Part shown: positions 1 through 7,574 of the stretch, one piece after another
Layout: every line of letters begins with the position of its first letter
Numbering within the stretch: the first letter of the stretch is position 1
Notes under the pieces: model-generated
What the model was told of the DNA's origin: nothing
What the model saw: the letters and a program-made list of their open reading frames with translations, nothing else
Database searches by the model: none
Assembly (NCBI GenBank): GCA_024220525.1
Contig: JAMYWO010000637.1
Span: 1 to 10,054 of the forward strand
Length of the DNA: 10,054 nt
Source: Cochliopodium minus
Lineage: Eukaryota; Discosea; Himatismenida; Cochliopodiidae
Direction: 5' to 3'
Program-made: the position numbers and the translations under genes

Positions 1-70
1 ATTGAAAAAAAAACGAAAAAACTGAACAATTTCAATTTAAAATTAAAATTCATTTTTGTTTTATTTGTAG

Positions 71-1234
71 GAGACACTTTGTCAAAGAATGTGGGAAATG
101 TGACAAACGATTTGGTTTGCACCTTTGAATACTCATTGAAAAGTTTGAAGGAGTTGAAGGAGCTTGATCTAGAAAAACTCAAAGAGTTGCCCTTCCAAGT
201 TCAAATTTACTACAGAGACACTACTGGCGCCAAAAAAGTCAGATGTAGAAATATTTTCATTTTATTTTTTTTATTTCTTTTTTTATTTTTATTTTTTATT
301 TTTTAATTTTAATTTTTAATTTTATTTTATTTTAATTTTATTTATTTTTAAAATTGTTTTTCTTTTATTAATTTTTAATTTTTTTTTTATTTTTATTTTT
401 TTATTTTTATTTATTTTTATTAATTTAATCATATTTTTCATTATATTTTTATTTTTTATTTTTTTTAATTTTTTATTTTTTTTTTTTAATTTATTTTTTA
501 TTTTTGTTTTTATTTTTATTACTTAGGCATCACCAAACAACAAAAAATAACGAATGACAGACAAGAAGCAGAGAACGAGATCGACATGAACGTCATTTCT
601 GCGAATGCTGTCCAATTTTCTGCCAAACTCGCCCAAAAGGGTAAATACAAAGAAGCCCGCGAAAAAATGGTCATGAACCAAAAGGTAATCAAAAATGTTT
701 TTAAAATAAAAATAATTTTTTTATCATTGTTATTTTTTAAATAAATCATTTTCATTTTTTATTTTTTTATTTGGTTATATTATTGTTTCATTTTATTTTT
801 TTATTTTATTAGTTGTGGTTTTTTTAATTTTATTGTTTTTTTGAATTTTATTCGTTTTAAAACAGTTTATTTTTTTATTTTATTCGTTTTGATTTTTTTT
901 TTTTACTTTTTTGTTATTGTTTTATATTTAATTTGTTCCAATTTATTTTTTTTATTTTTATAGATATTTTTTTAATTTTTATTCAATTTTTTATTTGATT
1001 TTTTCCTAGATGATGAGCCGTAATGTTTCCAGCAAACCTCAACAACAACAGTTTTACGAAGGATATGTTAACCAGGCAGTACTTTTGGACAACGCTTTGT
1101 TGGAGGAAGAACAAACAGAGCAGTTGAACGGAGATTGGGAATACAACAACAGCAATAACAGTAACAGAAGCAAAAAGAGAAACGACAAAGTCTCCAAACA
1201 GATTTACCAAGCAAAGAAATACAATCATAAATAA
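71..1234 (+). CDS. C-terminal part of a VWFA / circularly permuted Ras-like protein (partial, three exons)
   Basis: Exons are 71-244, 527-684 and 1010-1234. The 5' part lies outside the window, and bases 1-70 read as the end of an intron closing in TTTGTAG. Donors are GTAGAA (245) and GTAATC (685); acceptors are CTTAG (526) and CCTAG (1009). The three exons join in frame to 184 residues ending at TAA. The first exon begins GDTLSKNVGNV and reads as a beta-rich segment. The second and third exons give a helical stretch with an ITNDRQEAE motif, then LAQKGKYKEAREK and an MMSRNV continuation. From family knowledge this pattern (a beta-sandwich, then a helix with a G-K/R-Y-xx-A-R motif) recurs downstream of VWFA domains, including in amoebozoan circularly permuted Ras proteins. 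The tail is rich in Asn, Ser and Lys. The gene model is well supported. The family name is from memory of the pattern, and no VWFA or GTPase core lies in the window. Confidence 0.7.
245..526 (+). other. Intron of the first gene, T-rich low-complexity
   Basis: This 282-nt intron starts GTAGAA and ends TTACTTAG. Nearly all of it is runs of T broken by single A or short AAT steps on the sense strand. Its removal joins AGA T to GC ATC and keeps the frame. It is several times longer than most introns of the other genes here. Confidence 0.75.
685..1009 (+). other. Intron of the first gene, T-rich low-complexity
   Basis: This 325-nt intron starts GTAATC right after the codon AAG (phase 0) and ends TTTTTCCTAG before ATG ATG AGC. 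It has the same strand-asymmetric T-rich composition as the intron upstream. No ORF or structured element was seen inside it. Confidence 0.75.
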
Positions 1235-1374
1235 ATGAATTGAAATTAAAAAAACTTTTTTTTTCTGAGAATATTGTTTTAAAACTTTTGATGAATGATT
1301 TGTGATTGATTTTGAATTGTTTTTGAAAAATTTTTATTTTCCTATGTTTTTTTTTCAAAAAAATTTAAATTTCA

Positions 1375-2342
1375 TCATAAAATCTCAATCACTGTGAGAA
1401 CAGAGGAAGTTTGATGATCATAGAAATTGCCATGATCAATTTTGTTTGGGTTCAATATTTTGAAAGGGATCACATTGTTGTGAAAAGAAAGGGACAAAGT
1501 TTGAACTCCAGTTTGTTGATGCCCTTCAAACACAACACAAAAAGGAACGCATCTTCCATATCCACTATTATTGCTGTAATTTTCTGTTTGACCATAAACT
1601 GTGGAGTTTCCATATTTCCATATCTGTGCCGTTTCTCCATTATGTTCTCCATGAGCAGTCAAATTTCCCTGAATAATTAATTTGCTCTGTGGTAATATTT
1701 TTTCCACTTCAAAAGATATAATAATGGTCCCTTGGGTAATTGCCTTTCTTGTGTCATCTTTGAAAACAGAATAATTTACAACATTGGAAGCTAATTCAAA
1801 AATTTGAAAGAGTTAAAACAATCAATAGCTAATTGACAAAACAATTTACAGTTCTCTTCCATTCTTTTTATTTTTTGGTTCATCTTGAGAATTTGTTGAT
1901 CTCTTTCTTTGATTACATAAACATATTTTTCTTGTAGTTTATCCATAAAATTCTTCATTTGATGAAGCTTTCCCTCCATTGATGTATTGGAATCAAATTC
2001 AAATTTGATTAACTCCAAATCATTTACTTCCCTCAAAATAATGACAATCGAACCAAAAATTTGTTGGATGTTACTTGATTTGCATTCTATTGTCAAGATG
2101 TTTTTGTTGGGATTTTGATCAAAAAATGTTTTTTTTATGTCCCCTTTTACCATTTTATCCAAACAATCGCATAACAAATTCCAATCAATCGTATTTTTGA
2201 GTCCTGGAAATTTTTCCCTGAAATTGCTTTTGGAGAAACAATTTTTCCATTTTTTGAAAAGATAATCATCAGAGTAGGATGCAATTATAATAATTTCTTC
2301 TTCTCCTTTATAAGTTGTGAAAGTAAAAGAATCTGGTATCAT
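1375..2342 (-). CDS. Coiled-coil protein with a C-terminal beta-sandwich (C1q/TNF-like?) domain, two exons
   Basis: Exons are 2342-1850 and 1790-1375, joined across a 59-nt intron (1849-1791, GTAAAT...AATTAG). The product is 302 residues, starting ATG and ending TGA. Without splicing the first exon stops at once and the second is in another frame; splicing makes one continuous protein. Residues 1-120 are an unrecognised alpha/beta domain with alternating strands (FTFTTY, EEEIIIIASY, ILTIECKS). Residues about 121-164 are a charged coiled coil (MEGKLHQMKNFMDKLQ onward). Residues 166-302 are rich in beta strands, with GTIIISFEV, IWKYGNSTVYG, an LNPN motif at 277-280 and a closing SSVLTVIEIL. A coiled coil before a jelly roll with a conserved hydrophobic last strand suggests a trimeric C1q/TNF-like fold; this is inferred from pattern. 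The globular head plus coiled coil also recalls the XRCC4/SAS-6 superfamily, but no diagnostic residue settles that. There is no signal peptide or membrane segment, so a cytosolic or nuclear protein is likely. Confidence 0.75.
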
Positions 2343-2489
2343 ATTTAACCTTTTTTTTTTTTATTTATTTTTCAATTTGATCCATAATTCTTTTTCTTTT
2401 ATTAATTTTATTTCATGATTTAAATTATTTAAATTATTTTATGAATTCAAATATCTTTTACAACAAAGTTTTAAATAAAGGAATAGATT

Positions 2490-3470
2490 TCAAGATTTAT
2501 TTGGTATTGAAAGAGTATAACGAATTTCAAATATTACCTTCGTATTAATATCCAAAATATCCAACAAATCTTTCCAAAATTCCTAGACATGTCCAAAATT
2601 TACAACTTTGTTAGCGTATATAAATAAAATTGCTGTTGTAAAATTTTGAACATCTCTACAAAATTCCTAATTGAAACCTGTTAAAGCTCAAATCTACAAA
2701 CGAACAAGGAAAATTATGAGTATTTTGCCTAAAACTTCTAAAGATTCTTTGTTCGTTAGTTCTCTTCAAAATAATCTTTTCGACAGCAAGTTCTTATAAT
2801 CTTTAAATTTGAATTTTTTTGGTCCAAAATCTGTTACTTGATAACTTATGTCAAGAATTTTTGGGAATCTTTGAAATGATACAAAATTTCTTTTTCTTAT
2901 TTTCTTTATATTGGTGAAATTTCTTTAAAATTTTTTGATTAAACAAATGAAAAAAATAAAAAAAACATCCTATTCTTTGTTGTATCTTATTTAATAGAAG
3001 TGAAGATTGACCTAAATTAAATATTGAATTTAGATATTCAAAGCCCAATCATTATAGACTGTTTTTATTAAGAATATTCATCTCCTTTGTGAATTCAATT
3101 AATCTAGTTTTCTCATCTATCTTCTTGATTTCATTAAATACAATTCATCAAATCCATTTTTTTTTGATGTCATCGATTAATTCATAAATTTATGGATGGA
3201 TATCTTTCTCTTTTCTATGTTTTGACATGTGCCATACATTTTCATCAAAATTAACATTGATAAAATTTTTATAATCACATTTATTGTGATTGAATCAATA
3301 TCATTCAACAAAATTTATTATTCTATCACATATTTTATTTCATTATTTTACCTTCTCTTATTTGATTTGTTCCTAAATCAGTTCTTTCTTGATAAATGTA
3401 TCTTCATCATAGAATTCATCCTCTATTTGGATCATTTCCCTTCAATTTCTCAAAATATCTGCATTTTTTT
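2490..3470 (-). pseudogene. Probable decayed protein gene of unknown family
   Basis: On the reverse strand one frame can be followed from about 3462 to 2665, broken only by in-frame stops and not by obvious indels. Protein-like blocks include MIQIEDEFYDEDTFIKKELI (3435-3376), ENVWHMSKHRKEKDIHP (ending near 3184), IKKIDEKTRLIEFTKEMNIL, a 65-codon open stretch (3048-2854) and ELAVEKIILKRTNEQRIF. At about 2660 the reading moves by one frame and continues to 2490 as CRDVQNFTTAILFIYANKVV, one TAG, then EFWKDLLDILDINTKV. Several stops are TAA or TAG where Gln would fit, as expected when CAA or CAG mutates in an AT-biased genome. I do not recognise the family. Stop density is only modestly below what such AT-rich DNA gives by chance, so non-coding sequence remains possible. 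It lies between two intact reverse genes. Confidence 0.38.
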
Positions 3471-3525
3471 ATAATATGAAAAATATAAAATTATTTTAAT
3501 TTATTGTGATCATTATCATTCAACA
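3280..3525. repeat. Short imperfect direct repeat
   Basis: The words TTTATTGTGAT and ATCATTCAACA occur together at 3280-3310 and again at 3500-3525, differing mainly by a 5-nt length change between the two words. The first copy is preceded by AATCACA (3273-3279), which pairs with TGTGATT (3285-3291) as a 7-bp inverted repeat. It may be a relic of local duplication in the decayed region. The low sequence complexity makes chance a real alternative. Confidence 0.35.
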
Positions 3526-3588
3526 ATCGAGTTTTGGGGATGATTTTTGCTGTTTTCTTTCGAAGATTTTTAAACAATTTTTTTTTAA

Positions 3589-5919
3589 TTATTTTCTATT
3601 TTGTTGCAAATTTGAGATTATTTTTGACAATTCTTGGTTGTCAGGAAAATCATCATTGGCATACATTCGCAGGAATTGAATCCTTGTTTCCCTATTAAAA
3701 GAAATTCCGAGACGACTGATTAATGCATTATCGACATTTTTCCAGTGATCCAATTCACTTTCAACAAAAACTTGAATATTTGTGTCAGAAACTTCTGATT
3801 CCAACAATTCCTTTATATCTTTTCTTCCAAAAAATTCTCCAGAATTATGGTCAAAATTATTCCCAAGAATACAATAAATATGATGGATGGCATAATTAAC
3901 CGCATATCCTATTTGATTTTTTTTGTACCCCATAGTGAGAGAGTAAGCATGTTCGCGGGTATTTTGCATTGGTTCAACTGATCCTTCCTGGATAATCTTC
4001 AATCTCCAAACATATTTGTAATTTACACACAAAAAGTTATCGAAAATTTTGCCCCACAAGACTAGAGGATCCTTCAAATCGAAAATGGAGGTATGTAAAT
4101 GAAGAATAGAAGAAGGAAAATAAACCAAATCAAAATCAGTTGAAAAAGATTCAAGGTAATGAGAATCTAGTAGTTTTAGTATCATAGTCTGAGAGTCGGG
4201 TATTTCTTTCATTTCTTTTTTTTCATTTTTAAAGAAATCAATATTTTTCTGTTGGCTAGATTTTTTCTCAATGAAATTTTCAACAATTTCCACCAGCTCA
4301 TTTGATGTCAAAGGCTTGATTTTATTGAGTTCATTTAATGCTCCGGAAAAATCTTCGTTGGTACATCCAAAGATAACATGATTATTAAAATCTATTGAAT
4401 ATTCATAGCTTAGGGTTTCAAAAACGGCAGTGTTCCTTGTCTTGAGATTTTTGTAGATATCAATGATCAATTCAGTATAATCCGAATCAATCCTATAATT
4501 TGTATTATCATGTGGATTTTCTAAATTAAAGATACGACCAATTCTTCTCAAATTGTGCCCACACAAAGTTAAACACTTGAAATAAAATTCATCATCAAGT
4601 TCATTTCCATCAGCGAGTAAAGAAATGTTTTTGCGATAATTATCATTTATTTCCCAATTGGTGATTAAAGGAGTTGTAAGGAGTTTGGATCCATTCAAGT
4701 GAGGGAGACGATCCTTATAATTCTTAAGCAAAAGGTAAGAATTTGTGAGGCTATTTTCTTCTCTTTTGAGTAATTGAGGGAATCCTACTCTACTTCCGGA
4801 AATGTAGATGAATTGATAGGCATTTTCAATTTCAGTAGCAATATATTTTATTTCATTGAGAAAGTCAAGTCTTTTTTGTGCATCATCATCCAATAAATAT
4901 ATCTCATCAAGTTCATCAACAATGATTTGGATATAAATCTTTTTTATATTTGATAAGTTGAGGAGTTTTTTAAGGCTCAATTTACCCTCCTCTTGAAATT
5001 CTTTTTTTTGTATTTCAGGTAGAAATTCTTTGAGAGAATGAAATATGCAATCAACAAGTGGTATGAAGTCAAATGATTCGATGCTTTGGTAAATTGCAAT
5101 TACTTTCTCATTTGGAAATGCGTATGGGAAGAGATAGGTTACGGATTTAAATGCTGTTGATTTTCCTGATCCTAATAAACCATGGAGACATTTGCTATTG
5201 AATCCAAGACCAAGAATATGCCCATTGTTTGGGTCCTTCCTAATATTGATTTCATTCGATATTTTCATAATTGTTTCTCTATGAACTGTATCCCTTATTT
5301 TTGTTGTAACACTGCTTCCACCAATCAAACCCTCTTTTTCCAATTTGTGAAGAAGATTCTGAAATCCTTGTATACTATTGTTATTTTTTTCTGACATATC
5401 CTTGACATTTCCCTTTAACGGATTAAAAGATTTGTACTGATTGGAAACAACGATAAGATTGGTGCCCAACTTGCTCATAAATTCTTTGTGTTCGTTTTCT
5501 CCTTTCAATCTTTCTATTCCAAACGAGATTTTATTCCTCTCGTTTGGTGCTATTCCTATTTCTCTGAGGTTCTGTTCATTGAGCAGGAGAATGTCTTGGA
5601 AAGAATCAAATTTCTCTTTAAGAATTTTTTGGGTTGATTCATCTATTTCCAAGCTCACAATGATTTCATCCACTTCCTTCTTCTCTAATGAATAAAATCA
5701 AAGGAAAAAATTAAATTTTTTGATTTGGTGAAATGACAATAATATAAATTTTTTACCAACATGAGCCACTTGATAAAAATTGACTACGGAAGAATGGAAG
5801 AAATGAGATGATTTGTTTTTTTCCAAATAAAAAGGCCTCGGAAAATTTACTATTTTTTTGTAAGCATTTTTGATAATTTTACTTTTTGATTTGGATAAAG
5901 TTAAATTAATTTTCTTCAT
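3589..5919 (-). CDS. SAM-like domain plus P-loop NTPase (STAND/AAA+ or Crinkler/RHS-like), two exons
   Basis: The long open frame (to 5673) has no ATG at its head. An upstream exon, 5919-5757, starts ATG and ends CAT GTT G. It joins across a 72-nt intron (5756-5685, GTAAAA...ATTCATTAG) to exon 5684-3589, giving 752 residues. Residues 1-54 are basic and unrecognised. Residues about 59-115 match the second half of a SAM domain (ILLLNEQNLREIGI, then an I-xx-I helix). Residues 223-231 are a Walker A loop, GLLGSGKST. A hydrophobic strand ending IIVDELDE is Walker B, with Asp-Glu at 311-312. FIYISGSR (346-353) sits where sensor 1 would be, and CGHNLRRIGR (429-438) resembles the GxP-R motif of STAND-type ATPases. 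The last 300 residues are mixed alpha/beta with no motif I can name. From family knowledge, SAM/P-loop NTPases of this kind occur in Crinkler/RHS-type effectors and NLR-like proteins. ATP binding is well supported; the biological role is not known. Confidence 0.8.
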
Positions 5920-6215
5920 TCAAAATTTTGATTTTTTTTTTTTTTCAAAAAAATCTTTTTAATTTTAATAAAACTTTTTGAGCTTAACTCATAAAATAAT
6001 TAAATAATCATTATTTTATTTGTGTAAAGAAAGGATTTAAGAAATTTGTTATTTGGAATCTTTTTCCTCTTTTTGAAACAGATGACCATACACTGGATTC
6101 CAGAAATATTAAAAAAGAAAAGAAAATTGTTTGTCCCTTATGAGATTTACAATTTTGATTGAAATTCAATTAAAAAATAAGAATATAATTATATTATTTA
6201 TAAATAAAATTGAAA
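5920..6215. promoter_or_regulatory. Divergent intergenic region, probable shared 5' region
   Basis: These 296 bases separate the start codons of two genes pointing away from each other, so both promoters are expected here. The half next to the forward gene holds a TATA-like AT stretch (TATTATTTATAAATAAAA, about 6191-6208). The half next to the reverse gene has long T and A runs. A short open frame lies in the middle. No defined transcription factor site can be assigned. Confidence 0.35.
6082..6162 (+). other. Small ORF (26 codons) upstream of the ART-like gene
   Basis: ATG at 6082 opens 26 codons (MTIHWIPEILKKKRKLFVPY plus six) to TGA at 6160. Base composition here is richer in G and C than in the flanks and the peptide looks natural. 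The ATG follows CCTCTTTTTGAAACAG, which resembles a splice acceptor. It could be an upstream ORF of the next gene, an exon remnant or chance. No donor inside it would splice usefully to the downstream gene. Confidence 0.2.
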
Positions 6216-7473
6216 ATGATTGAGGAGAAAACAAATTTAATTGAGGAATTTGAACTTGAATGGATGATGAAAAAAAGACCTTTGAAGTTTAATAAAGAAC
6301 AGTTGATAATTGATTATGGTCCAAACGAAGCCAAAGAAATATTGGAACAATTTGAAAAATATGATCTGAATCATCTTTTAGATACAGGTATCAACTCCTT
6401 TAAAATGAGTTTTTAACAAGTGTATTTATTCTTAAATTATTGCTTGGCAATTAAAATGGATTTGTCTCAAAAAAAAATTAGAAAAGTTCAATACTATTCT
6501 TTTGAATAATTGATAAATTTTTTTTAATAGTATCCCACTTTGGTGTTGGAACTAGATGGAGGAAGTTCATTGAACATATCTCACAACTAAAAAATGTGAA
6601 AGAACTGAATAGCAGAGATGCCTTCATTTCATTTGCAAATCATTTAGGAAGAGTGAAATCATACAGGGCATTGTCACTAACAGACGAACAATATAATAAA
6701 ATAGTGAAAGATGATAGGTTTAAAAAAAAATTCTATTTGAAATTTCCTTTTTTGAAATTTCTTTTATTTTAATTTAAAAAAAAGTATTCATCCTTCTGGT
6801 AGATTAAAAGTTGGGGAAAAAGAAATAAATGAATCCATTTTACAAAATGGAATCAAGAAAATTTGTTATGCTCGTCTTTACATTGGACTAAGAATTTTAA
6901 AATTTGATCCATCTTTATCTCTTCATGTAAACTTTTTTATTTCAATTTATTTATTGATTTATTTTTCAACAGGATGATCCTGAAACAGCAATTACTATTT
7001 CTTGTGGATATTTTAAAGAGGGAAACCAAAAAGTTCACTTGTTCGAAATGAATGTTCCAAAAATAGAACTAATTGGGTAAAAAGAAGATGAAAAAAACTT
7101 TTCAACACTTTTAAAATTGTAAATTAAATTTTAAATTTTAAAAGGTACAATGTATCCGATGTTCAAGACAAAAAACATTCTGCAGAATGGTATTAATAAG
7201 TTTTTTAAAAATTTTCTTTTTATTTGTTTCTTTTTTAGGTTTAAACATAGAGGGGTTTGGTTTTGTTCCTCATGGGAAAGAACAGAGAGATACTGCTTGT
7301 ACGAAATCCCTTTTCTTAAAAAAAGAGAAACTAAACACAGAGTTTTCACAAAAGAAGAGGAACTTTCTCTTTTCATACTTCCTTTCAAAGAAAAACAACT
7401 TCTTCTTTACAAAGAATGGGCTTTAAAAAATAATATTAAAGGCGAAGAGGATTCAGATGATAGTGATTATTAA
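6216..7473 (+). CDS. ADP-ribosyltransferase-fold-like protein, six exons
   Basis: Exons are 6216-6387, 6531-6717, 6785-6926, 6973-7076, 7145-7189 and 7239-7473, with introns of 143, 67, 46, 68 and 49 nt. All have GT and AG ends and every junction keeps the frame, giving 294 residues from ATG to TAA. The N-terminal 100 residues are helical and charged. At 102-106 is YRALS, then LTDEQYNKIVKDD and IHPSG (121-125). At 168-181 is DDPETAITISCGYF, followed by VHLFEMNVPKIELI (188-201). At 229-241 is WERTERYCLYEIP. This order fits the R-S-E type ADP-ribosyltransferase fold: a Y-R strand, an S-containing motif before an A-rich helix, and a late Glu (E230 or E233). The canonical S-T-S and E-x-E are not perfect, so catalysis is uncertain. 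The C-terminus is acidic (EEDSDDSDY). There is no signal peptide, so it is intracellular. Gene structure is more certain than function; a non-enzymatic relative of the fold is possible. Confidence 0.75.
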
Positions 7474-7574
7474 AATTTTTTAATTCTTTCTCAAAAAAGA
7501 AAAAGAGTTTGATTTTTAAAAATTAAAAAATTTTATTAAATATTTTCTTTAAAAAAAGAAAAAGAAACATGTTT
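7474..7574. other. Convergent intergenic spacer
   Basis: About 100 bases lie between the stop codons of two genes that face each other, so both 3' untranslated ends must fit here or overlap. It contains A and T runs and repeated AAAAAGAAAAAG words on the forward strand. No AATAAA-type signal could be assigned with confidence to either gene. Confidence 0.4.

Noticed and set aside
1791-1850. An apparent minus-one frameshift or programmed slippage joining the two frames of the beta-sandwich gene.
   Set aside because: No canonical slippery heptamer is in the right phase, and a 59-nt GTAAAT...ATTAG intron restores the frame exactly, like the other short introns here. A shorter 29-nt intron (GTTTTA donor at about 1819) also keeps the frame but has a poorer donor.
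2490-3470. Reassigned stop codons (TAA/TAG read as Gln) making this region a live gene.
   Set aside because: The neighbouring genes end at TAA or TGA with natural C-termini and have no internal TAA or TAG after splicing. TGA stops are also present in this region, so decay explains it better.
3229-3474. Forward-strand hydrophobic 81-codon ORF that looks like a small membrane protein.
   Set aside because: It is the antisense of the decayed reverse-strand gene. Its Ile, Phe and Leu richness comes from AT-rich composition.
3589-5673. A bacterial-type gene with GTG start, suggesting recent prokaryotic transfer.
   Set aside because: The GTG is simply the first permissive codon of an internal exon. 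A spliced upstream exon with ATG fits better.
5182-5695. Forward ORFs of 70 and 84 codons inside the P-loop gene.
   Set aside because: They are antisense to a conserved domain (Walker A and the SAM-like region), start in arbitrary places and have no recognisable features.
7131-7473. Stand-alone small ORFs on both strands near the end of the ART-like gene.
   Set aside because: The forward frame is exon 6 read through an intron, and the others are its shadows. Splicing at 7189/7239 gives a continuous protein.
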